Below, in pieces: positions 54,958 through 64,000 of a DNA stretch of 64,000 bases. Position numbers and translations under genes: made by a program. Position 1 is the stretch's first letter. Each line of letters opens with the position of its first letter. The DNA is taken from contig UWYS01000030.1 in the NCBI GenBank assembly GCA_900291925.1, forward strand, positions 248,001-312,000. Direction: 5' to 3'. The notes below the pieces were generated by a model. The model worked only from the letters and a program-made list of their open reading frames with translations. It was not told the origin of the DNA and ran no database searches. Source of the stretch: Thecaphora thlaspeos (lineage: Eukaryota; Basidiomycota; Ustilaginomycetes; Urocystidales; Glomosporiaceae).

Positions 54958-57900
54958 GCGAGTGGTTGTCCCGTGTGTCGCCCACAAACGAAGCGACAGG
55001 CATACGTTCCTCGTCGGGAAACAAAAGGACCCTCGGTCATTCCTACTCTCCCTTTCAAGTTTCCTTTCCGTCTTGCCTGGTCCATTTTACATGTCCATGC
55101 ACGATCCACACCCTGTTCACGCCAGTCACCCTTTACAATAACGAAACACAAGATCGCTTGTTCACTCACCCATCGCCATTCGGCCACTTTATCGCTTTGC
55201 GCTACGACGTGTATGGGGCGATGGTGTCGACGGCGACTCAAATCTATGGCGACGTCGGTGCAGACTGAAGATCCGCAGTCGACTGCGACGGGAGTGTAGA
55301 ACGAAGCGATGAACGTTTGTCATCGTTACGCTGTCACCGCAGCTTGATGAGGAGGGTACTCTTGAAGTAGAACACCCGGTCAGTTTGTATGTTGGACGCC
55401 TGTGAGATATCTGAGATGCAACATGAAGCCTTGACGTGGAGGAGGTGAAGTCTTTGCGCATATCAAACGTTCTTGTATGGTGTCTCGAGGGTTTTGAAAG
55501 GTTCCGGCGAAGTTGGACTTTTCCGCTGCTGAGTTTATTATTTGAGGTTGTTCTCGATCTTCTTCAACACGAGGATCTGGAAGGAAGTTCACAGGACCAG
55601 TTCACTAAGCGATTCAACCCAATTTCGCAAGGTCTGTCTTGACGACAAGATTCAGATCTTCAGAGCGATTCATGGTGATTCGTTATGGGCTGGTCCTGTT
55701 ATGGCGGTAGGTAGCTGTGGTCGCGGCGGTACTTACTTTTCGTCCTAAATTGGTGCTCGACTCGACGTAAACCTTTCGTGTTTTGTTCACGAGGATCGAA
55801 GGATGGAGGTCATCGTTCGTGTGGGAGGATGGAGCGATGGTCTCGGGAGCGGCCGAGACCCAACACGCTCATCCGCGTGGGACGTCCATCGCTGTGGTGG
55901 ATGACTGTGGCGCCATGTGGCGTAGCAAAGTCAGCATGATGCTACATAAAATGTCATATCGACTCTATCGCCATGAACCCTTCAACAAGTTTGCGGAGCC
56001 GATCGCGAGTGAATTGAGCGATCGCTCGGCCAGGGAGTTGCACGTCGACTGCGCACGTCTAAATTCTGTCGTCGTTGTGAGGTACTGTACAGAAAGCGTC
56101 GGGTATCACGCCGTTCGTCGCCATCTGACGGCGTGAACAGAGAGACAGGGCGCAACGGTACAGTACAGTACAGGGGTAACTTGGGCCCACCAAAGAGAAA
56201 GACTACCTCGGGTGGCGGTAGCTCGTTCGGCCGGCCGACCGCCTGTACAGTACTGTATGTACGATAAGCAGACAGAAAATGAGGAAAGCTCTATTTTTCC
56301 TTAGTCGAGCGCCTTGCCTCGACGAGACGCCGTCTCCATCCACCAACCAAAGCAGCGCCTTGGAGCTCGCCATGCCGCCTCGTCTCGGCTTCGAGAAAGC
56401 CGCTCAGTCGCAAAATACATATGTAGTAGAGTACGGCAGGAGGCTGCGACGGCTATGGCCGAGGCGGCGACAGGCTGCAGCAAAGTTACTGTACTGTAGT
56501 TACGTACTTAAGGTGCGCGGCTGCTTGTTTGTGATAGATCGAGGCGAAGCGAGGAGGAAGCTTCCGGCATGCTCCACAGCGGCTGGCGCGGCGTGCGGAC
56601 CGCCTGTGCGTGCTGTCTGCCACCAGCCCGTGGTTGGACGAGCAGAGGCCAGGAAGCTAAGGTTCAGAAGAACGCGCTGCCTTCCGTGGTGCTAGAGAGC
56701 GAAAAGTGGGAGCATGGCGGGGAGCGCGGGCTTAGGCGATGGAACGTTGGTCGAGACCCCATAGCATGCATATGCACAGGAGGTTTCTGTCTCTCTGCTG
56801 CTCTACAGTCACCTCACCGCCCCAGGTACAGGTGTGTAAGTACATACATGCAACGCCGTCTCCCGGATCACAGCCCTGCCAGATACAGTATCGACTCAAT
56901 CACCCTCTCCACCAGAGACGAGTGCCAGACATGAGTATTTACATCGAGTGCGCTGGGCGACGGGTAGTGATCGTCTCCGTACCGTACCGTAGCTTGCCAT
57001 CACAGGCCGCCAGGTGAGGCGCAAGGCCATGGCCACCTCAGATCAGGGCGCGCTAGAAGAAAAAGACGCCGTCAAGGCCGCGAGCGGGAATTCGAATTTA
57101 AACCTTGGCCCAGGCTTCATGTCGGCGATATACAGAGGCAGATGTGTCTTCCCTGGAGAACTCGACATGCACGAGGCGGGGCCAACCAATCAGCTCGAGG
57201 CTGCGCGAGGCTGCAAAACTAGGCAACGCAAGAGCTCCTGCATCGGTACAACTTCTCCACACAAAGCAGACATATAGACATATAAGTCAGAGCCAGCAGG
57301 CCGGCAGACGCTAGCGATAATCGACGCTCGGGCCGACTCGCCACAGAGGTCCCAACCGCGAAGCGCAAACTCCGGACAGTCCGTGCTTGCTTTGGCTCAA
57401 CGAGGTGCCGCATCCGAAGGGATCCGCCTGCTTCCTGATCACTGTCCGTCACTTCCAGGTGCCAAGCTAGATCGCAAGAGGCGAACTAGCGCAAGGTGGC
57501 CCTTGTCGTCTCGTAAGTTGAGTACGTACCGACGTTCGGATCGTCGCCCGTGCAGCCCGAGAAGAAGGAAGCGGTGGCACCGACTCGGGGCCAGTCAGGA
57601 AGTCGTGCGTACGTTTGGCGTGCTCTCAGCGAGACGAGGTATCGCCGCGCTCGATCCGCCTCGACGTTGGCCGGGCCTTGAGCGGCGAGGCCGAGGCGGG
57701 GGATGTGGTGCTCCGAGGCCATCGTTCGATTGGACGGTGCAGCGCGGCTGTTGGGTACAGGACCGCAAGATGCAGCGAGCGCGGAATGAAACAAAAGAAC
57801 AAAAAGGGGGACAAAAAGCCTGCCAGCGCGATGGCGTTCAACAAGCAACGGCAGCCGAGCGGCGACACAGTGAGCGACACCTTGCGTCGTCGTCTTTTTC

Positions 57901-58851
57901 GGTCTACGGAGACCACCTTTCCGCCCCTCGGTTTACATAACTAGGTTACTTCATAGCCGCAGTGTACAGTGCTAGTCTGATACACGACGAGGGCTTGCCC
58001 TGCTAAGTAGCCAGCGCGAGGCTACGGCAGGGACCGGGAAGTGCCTCGCGGCAAGATGCGGCGTGCGTGGCGGACGGTGATGCTCGTACCTACCTTGACT
58101 CTACCTGCCAACGACGACGACGACGCATCGAAGAAAGGGCAAGGACCATGGCAGGCGGCAGGATCTTGGCGTCGCAGAGAACACCGGAGAGGGAGGCGTG
58201 GCGGTGGGTCGTCGGCGGCGGCCGCCGTCGTCGTCGTGCCCTCAAAGGCGGTGGGCCTAGAGCGAGGGGGGCGGTGACATCTGCGTGGGCCAAGCCCGGA
58301 GTAAAGTGAGTGAGCGGGGCCTCTGCATATGTACATCGCTCGCTCGCTCGGCCTGGACTGGGACGCCTCTGGACGCAGGTTGAGTCAGAGGGGCGGCGGG
58401 GGCCGAGAGCGGCTGTGCATCGAAGCGCGGGGAGCGTCGGCATCTTGATTTTGCCCTGTTCGCTGGCGCAGTTCGCGAGGGCCTCGGCCGGCCTTCTTGG
58501 TCTTTGCCTTTATCCTGCCTGCCCTTGCCTGGCTGATGCGCGCCCGCCCCGCGCGCCCGCCCTTTCGCGACGCTTCTCCCTCGCTCCGGTCCCCCTCCGC
58601 TCCTGGACGCTGGGGGTGGCAAGACCGCCCCTCTGCTCCCTCCCCCTCTGGTACATAAACCGAGTCGGCCCCACCCCTTTCGTTTGCCCTTCTTCCAACA
58701 AACCATCTCCTGTACCGTCGTCCTTGCCGTCTCCTTCTCCCTCTATCCTCTCACTATCTCTCCCTCACCCTCTCTCTACGTCAGCGACCTCGTCGACGAC
58801 TCCCGCTCGACCCACCTTTCCTCGCCTCGCTTCCGTTTCTCTAGAACGACC
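54958..58851. other. 3.9 kb intergenic region rich in TACAGTA/TACTGTA motifs
   Basis: No gene recognised; none of the open frames has a domain or a plausible splice partner I could find. Between 56083 and 56890 the heptamer TACAGTA or its complement occurs about eight times, partly overlapping (56159-56170, 56246-56257, 56487-56498). The last ~230 bases before 58852 are C/T-rich with ACATAAAC at about 58654, a possible TATA-like element for the dehydrogenase. Confidence 0.5.
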
Positions 58852-60269
58852 ATGTCTGCCTTCGCCTCGACCCTCAGGTCCAGCCTCGCCCGGGGCCTCT
58901 CGACTCGGGCTCCACAGCGTGAGTACACCTTCTCCCCCTTTCGATAATGTATAGGGTCTCCTCTCCCGGCTTCTCGTGAGATTGTCGGCGCAAAGCGGGA
59001 GCTTTCAGGCGCAGAATCTCTCTCGCAAGAAGCCGTAGAGGTCGATCCGGAAGACGCTACATTCCCGCTGGATGTCGGCAAGGATCTTCGTTCATCGAGT
59101 TCTTCCGGGCTGACTCTGTCGTATCCTCCACCCACTTCGCATCTCGTCTCTCCCTTGTCTTCTCACAGCCTCGATGGTCTCGCGGGTCGCCACTGCTGCT
59201 CCCCGCAACTTCACCGTCTGGGCCCCCAACCGCATGGTCCCCACCTCAGCGCAGCCTGCTGAGCAGGCTAACCCCGGCCCCCCGCCTCCCGTCGAGAACA
59301 TTGGTGTCGACGCCGTGTGAGTGTCAGCATTCGGCTTCCCAGCGCCTCGTGCTCATAGGCGGCTCCTATGCAAGCAGCACACGCTGACCCCCTTATTCTT
59401 CCTGCTGGTGCTCTTTGCTACACCCGGCCCCCAGTCTGCGACAGAACCCCAACAGCCCGGACAACCACACCACCACTATCTTCCAGGAATTCTCGCTCGA
59501 GGGCAAGACGGCTGTAATCACGGGCGGCAACGGAGGTCTTGGCCTTGAGATGGCGCTCGCCTACGTCGAGGCCGGCGCGCATGTCTACGCTATCGACCTG
59601 CCCAAGGAGCCCTCAGAGGAGTTCAAGATTGTCGCCGACCACTGCCGCATCATGAACCGCCACCTCAAGTACGTCTCGGCCACCGTCACCGACCACGAGG
59701 ACATCAACAATGTCATGGACTTCATCGTCAAGGACTCGGGCACAGAGTCGCTCGACGTCTGCGTCGCCGCCGCCGGCATTCTGCAGACGTACAACGCGCT
59801 CGACTACCCCGCCGACGAGTTCCGCAAGGTCTTTGAGGTCAACACGACTGGCGTCTTCCTCACCGCCCAGGCCGCCGCGCGCAAGATGCACGCCAACAAG
59901 AACGTCTCGGGCTCCATCATCCTGATCGCCTCGATGTCCGGCTCGATCGTTAACCGCGACCACCACTGGGTTGCCTACAACGCCTCGAAGTCGGCTGTGC
60001 TCCAGATGGGCCGCAACCTGGCCGCCGAGTGGGGCCCCAAGGATATCCGCGTCAACTGCATCAGCCCTGGCCACATCCGCACCCGCATGACGGCCGCCTA
60101 CCTCGACACGAACCCTCACCTCCTCACAAAGTGGTCGAGCTCCAACCCGCTCGGCCGCCTCGGACGCGCCCACGAGATCCGCGGCGTTGCTGTCTGGCTC
60201 GCCTCGAGCGCTTCGTCGTTCTGCAACGGCTCCGACATCATCGTTTCGGGCGGTCACAACATCTGGTAA
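58852..60269 (+). CDS. Mitochondrial-type short-chain dehydrogenase/reductase
   Basis: Exons 58852-58918, 59169-59316 and 59435-60269 give 349 residues; introns 58919-59168 and 59317-59434 have GTGAGT donors. The first ~45 residues (MSAFASTLRSSLARGLSTRA, then VATAAPRNFTVW) are Arg/Ser-rich without acids and look like a mitochondrial presequence. The classical SDR core follows: cofactor loop TGGNGGLGLEMA, NAG-equivalent CVAAAGIL, catalytic Ser in IASMSGS, catalytic YNASK and the following PGHIRTRM. Asp in AIDLPKEP after beta-2 suggests NAD(H) preference. The C-terminus SGGHNIW resembles fungal D-arabinitol/sorbose-type polyol dehydrogenases, my best guess for function. A polyol role would connect to the pentose phosphate pathway enzyme in this window only loosely. 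Confidence 0.92.
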
Positions 60270-62067
60270 AGCATAGCGCTACCACCATTGCTGTGACGCC
60301 TCCCGTCACGAAGTGTCCGTTTCGGTTTATCAGTTCTTTCTCCTAGGGGTTTCTCGTGGATCCGCATCTGCGCGGTCCCCGCGATCAAGTCATCGCCATC
60401 TCCATCTCGATCGTCACTAGCAGCGCACACAGCGCACGCCAGCCACCGCAAATCGCAATCCGACCACACCGTCCCTTTCGCAACATTTAGAGGTTTCTTT
60501 CTTGCCGAAGGACACTATATACACATCATAGCATCTACCTATCTCGCACTTCCACTCTCCCAACTCTCTCTGCTCGCTCGTCATTCCTACTTTTCTTTCT
60601 TTTTCTTTCACCACACACACACACATGTACATAAGGTCATCTTGTTCTTCTCTGGGGTTTTGGAAAGACGGGCAGGAAAAAATGGCTCGCAATAGTGAAA
60701 ATGAGAAGTGAACTCATGACTGCATCTCCTTGCCTGGCTGGTCGGTTGTGCGTTTCGGTCCGGGGGAGTCGTCAGCGGCTGCGTGGCATGAACACGATAT
60801 GTCTTGTCTGTGCGCAGGAGCTAGGCTTGGCGGATGGTGTTGTTCGAAGGTGGCCCGCGAGGTGGATCGCCGAGACGGGGTGCATTCTCTTCGCAGACTC
60901 TCGGACGAGAGGTGGTTGTACGATTTGCTTTGAGGTTTTCAAAGATTTCTTAGAGGTACAGTATATTGAGTACGAGAAGGGCGGTATGTAAGACATATGA
61001 AGGATATACAATGATTGCGGGGAGATGTGGGCGAGATGTTGGTATCGCTTTGCGTTGCGGTGAAAGAGTGTGTCGGACTTGGTCAGGGATGCGTTGGGAC
61101 GAAGGGACGGTCGGGTGTCGTGTCGGTGTTTGGACAAATAGAGGCTTGTATATTCGATCAAGTTAGCTGATACCGTATTCTCTCCTAATCCAGATCAGGT
61201 CGAACGTGTCGGTCGAGGTGGTGTCAGTAGAGGAGAGGGGGACAGGAACGTCCCCGTACCGTATGGCGTGCCGGTTCGACGGAAGGTTCAACCGTCGCTA
61301 TCGACGAGGCAGGGTAAGCGGGTCTGTTAAGGTTCTCTTTAAGACGATTTTCCCTCTTCTCCTGAAGGTGACGGGGACTAGGATGAACACCTTTGACGCG
61401 GCGCAGACGCTGAGCCATGTCGTCCACAGCACTTTTGCGGCAGAATGGACGAGAGAGTGCGAGTCGAGCCAAGGGGACTAGTCGGAGGCGACTTGTATGG
61501 TGAGAGGTTCTGGTGACGACATTCTCCTGTTTCTGCGGGCCAAAAGGTAGCAAGTCGGCTGCTCGACACGGCTCTCCTTACAGGAGAGAAAAAGTAGTCG
61601 GACCTTTGCATCCCTGTCCGGTCCAGGTCGGGCCACGTCGCGGTGTCGCCACGTATCGTCAGGCTGTACGTCTTTGAGCCGCTCTCGGCGCCCACGCTTG
61701 CTGGATGAATGCAGCTGAATGACTGATCGAGTAGCTGGCAGATGGATGAGCCGGGTTATCATTGCTTCTATGTGCCTGTCATATGCCGACGACAGGTGGG
61801 GCAGCGCCGTCCGTCGTGGGCAACTTGTCCCACCTGTCTGGTTGCCATGGAGGCGGAAGGCGGTGGTGGCGTCTTCCGGCCGACTTGTCCGGCTCACGTA
61901 ATCGCGTGACGGATTTTTATATGTTGCAGGTCGGAAGCGAGGTCGGGCGTGGTCGGACATTGTGAGCGACTCGACCCTTTCTTTTCCGCACTACTCTTTA
62001 GCTTCTTCCGACCGACACCTCACAATCCTTTGCACCTCTTCTTGCCACCTTGACGCCAGTGGCACCG
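60270..62067. other. Intergenic between the dehydrogenase and ferredoxin genes
   Basis: No gene recognised. An ACACACACACA run near 60613-60624 and one TACAGTA (60957-60963). The last 100 bases before 62068 are C/T-rich leader. Confidence 0.5.
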
Positions 62068-62895
62068 ATGATTTCGTCAACAGCATCCATTTTCGCCCGT
62101 TCCGTGGCTTCGGGAAGCTCCACCTCTTCCATCATGCTCTCACACTGCGTCACGATAACCGGCGCACGCTCGGTATACACTGCCGCTGCTCGGACACAAG
62201 CCGGCGCAGTGGCGCCTCTTCGCCTCTCCAACCTGGTTCGCACAGATGCCTTCCATACTTCCCCTACACCAAGACACGGTGGCATCGAACGACCCGCTCC
62301 TGGAACTGGGTAGGCCTCTTCCCGCTTGTTCTCCCCGTCTCTCTCGGTCGACCTTCTCCTCCTGACCCCCTTTCGCCCCTCCTTCTCTCCCTCTCTCTTC
62401 CCCTGTCCTCCTCCCCTCTCTCAGCATCAAAGTAACCTTCCGCGATTCCAAGGGAAACGACATCAAGACAGTCGAAGCCAACGAGGGGGACGACATCCTA
62501 ACCATCGCACACGAGTACGACGTCGATCTGGAGGGAGCATGCGAAGGGTCCATCGCCTGTTCAACGTGTCACGTCATCTTGGAACCGGACGCATACGACA
62601 AGCTTCCCGAGCCGTGCGAAGATGAAGAGGATATGCTGGATCTCGCCTTTGGTCTCACCGACACCTCCAGGTTGGGATGTCAGGTCAAGTTGACAAAGGA
62701 GTTAGACGGTATGGTTGCGCAGTTGCCGAGTGCAACGAGGAACATGTATGTCGATGGTGAGTAGCATGAGCGGCGTGACAAGAGAGGCAGAGGGAACGGT
62801 TTTTTTATACGTGTGATGGCATGCTGAATGGACGACATATACCGGACCTCTTTTCTCTTTGTTGAATGGCAGGACACAAGGCGGGTCATCACTGA
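62068..62895 (+). CDS. YAH1: Mitochondrial [2Fe-2S] ferredoxin (adrenodoxin/Yah1 type)
   Basis: Electron carrier of the mitochondrial matrix that serves Fe-S cluster assembly and heme A/ubiquinone hydroxylation. Exons 62068-62309, 62425-62756 and 62873-62895 give 198 residues; phases 2 and 1 match. The first ~75 residues form an Arg/Ser/Ala-rich presequence ([16 protein letters not shown] ... AFHTSPTPR). The ferredoxin fold begins [18 protein letters not shown]. Cluster ligands are Cys in [13 protein letters not shown] (Cys-x5-Cys-x2-Cys) and the fourth in LGCQVK. The adrenodoxin-type acidic helix [14 protein letters not shown] is the reductase/partner docking site. The 23-nt last exon completes NMYVDGHKAGHH, matching the conserved VDGH end of Yah1. 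Confidence 0.95.
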
Positions 62896-63399
62896 GCAGC
62901 ACGCTGCTAGTTCTTCAGCGGTCGCATCGACGAACAAGGACATCCGCATATCTCAGACCCGCTGCCATGTACCATTCCTCTCTATCCCACCACGATCACG
63001 CTAGCTTGCTCTACGACGGCGAAACCACGCATCATCGCTTTTTGCAAGCTAACTTGGAAACCTATTGGTAACCGCGCTGCGCTGCCAGAGACAGAGAGAG
63101 GGAGAGAGACGGTCCTCAACCTATGCGACCTCGAGATTACGGCGCGTTTTCTTCACAACGCTTCGGTCTGCCTCCCTTGCGATCTCGACGGTCAGCTGCC
63201 GCCCTGTCTACAGCTGGACCCCGACTGCCACGCTACCGCTCCGAGCTGCACAGACACACACACAAGCGATCAGCCGCCCTCATCGTTGTCTAATCGGTGA
63301 TTGCTTCTGTTTTTCATCACCTCGCACGCCCGTTGCTGCTATTGACACGGTTTCCTCAAACTTGGACACATCTGCCCACAGCGTCTATGACGACGTCGT
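62896..63399. other. Intergenic: convergent 3' ends of ferredoxin and prolyl-tRNA synthetase
   Basis: No gene seen; both transcripts must terminate here. A short GAGA run lies near 63093 and an ACACACACA run near 63253. Confidence 0.5.
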
Positions 63400-64000
63400 C
63401 TAGTAGCTCCTGTTGGTGACAAGTGCCGGCGGCACAGTGGCGAAAGGAGGGGGTAAGTAAAGAAGTAGTCTGACCTTGTTCAGCCATGGCCTATTGGCCG
63501 TCCTGACGTTCTCGAGAGGCGTGCGCCCGAGACTCACCTGCCAAACATGGTCCACCTCTTGGCGTCGACGCCGCACTGCGGGCACTTTTTGCCTGTGATG
63601 TCCGGGAATTGCGCCTGATCAAAGGGAATGCAGAGCGACTTGGCGCCCATCGACGGCGCTCGCTCGTCGGCCGCCTCGTCGTCGCTCGCCCTGCATCGGC
63701 CGCAACGCGGAGAAAGGGAGGCGGAGGGCGATGCCTACGGTCAGCTTCCTGGTACAACGCCGCGTCAAACGCTGTTTTGGGAGGGTCTCTTTGCTACTCA
63801 CGTCCTTGCGCTGCGGTTCTTGATGGCGTCCTCGCACGCCTCGACCTCGCACCACGGGATGACGACGTGGCACTTGTCGTTGAGGATCCGCGTAAAGTCG
63901 TCCCATTCGGTGCAGACCTTCCTCCTGGAGCGGTACTCGGCGTCGGCGCGCGCAAACATGTCGTCGTGGATCTGGTCGAGCAGCTTGGCGATCGAGGCGC
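63400..64000 (-). CDS. Prolyl-tRNA synthetase, eukaryotic/archaeal type, C-terminal part
   Basis: Charges tRNA-Pro with proline in the cytosol. Only the C-terminus is in the window; the gene continues beyond base 64000. Exons, 5' to 3' on the minus strand: >64000-63802, 63690-63538 and 63409-63400, all with GTGAGT donors and CAG acceptors and consistent phase. The visible protein reads ...SIAKLLDQIHDDMFARADAE, then DDFTRILNDKCHVVIPWCEV, CEDAIK, RAPSMGAKSLCIPFDQ, CPQCGVDAKRWTMFGRSY, end. The two Cys pairs (CEVEAC and CPQC) form the zinc site of the C-terminal ProRS domain, and the terminal GRSY is the invariant end of the eukaryotic/archaeal class, with Tyr-COOH reaching the active site. The last exon is only 10 nt (G AGC TAC TAG). 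Confidence 0.95.

Noticed and set aside
1..64000. Biosynthetic gene cluster, mobile element, integrated virus or bacterial-type defence system
   Set aside because: No polyketide/peptide synthase, transporter/regulator set, transposase, reverse transcriptase, terminal repeats or repeat-spacer array was seen; the genes are unrelated housekeeping functions plus orphans.

Overview
The window is nuclear DNA from a GC-rich filamentous or yeast-like fungus, most probably a basidiomycete and perhaps a smut relative (Ustilaginomycotina). This rests on short 80-250 nt spliceosomal introns with GTGAGT/GTAAGT donors and CAG acceptors, pyrimidine-rich 5' leaders, strongly C/G-biased third codon positions, long Ser/Ala/Pro-rich low-complexity proteins and widely spaced monocistronic genes. 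The placement is an inference. I saw no bacterial operons, phage genes, transposase, reverse transcriptase or CRISPR array.

Layout. 1-4787 (+): 3' part of a TMCO4/Mil1 (DUF726) membrane hydrolase-like gene. 6181-8878 (+): transketolase, 4 exons. 9580-11623 (+): catalytic RING subunit of the GID/CTLH ubiquitin ligase (Gid9/Fyv10/MAEA), convergent with 11966-14248 (-): Rrp9 of the U3 snoRNP. A 4.9 kb gap with microsatellites and palindromes follows. 19133-23245 (+): large Ser-rich orphan with a poly-Gln tail. 24260-30751 (+): very large, mostly disordered protein with a linker-histone-like winged helix, a Lys/Pro/Ala tract and acidic tail. 33501-34657 (+): aldo-keto reductase, convergent with a 13-exon Mak10/NAA35 gene at 35055-38734 (-), which I rebuilt exon by exon. 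39318-41525 (-): orphan coiled-coil protein. 44874-44978 (+): intron-containing tRNA-Pro(UGG). 45450-48026 (-): acyl-CoA oxidase. 49042-51441 (-): NIF/FCP1-like HAD phosphatase with an alternative upstream start. 53186-54957 (+): Bfr1. 58852-60269 (+): mitochondrial-type short-chain dehydrogenase. 62068-62895 (+): mitochondrial [2Fe-2S] ferredoxin (Yah1 type), convergent with 63400->64000 (-): C-terminus of prolyl-tRNA synthetase.

Most genes are conserved housekeeping functions: pentose phosphate pathway, peroxisomal beta-oxidation, protein N-acetylation, ubiquitin-dependent metabolic control, rRNA processing, Fe-S biogenesis and translation. They do not form a gene cluster. The less ordinary material is the giant linker-histone-like protein, two orphan disordered proteins, a possible dual-start phosphatase, a TACAGTA/TACTGTA motif that recurs in the gaps, a divergent tRNA-Pro, a probable GC-AG intron and a 10-nt terminal exon.
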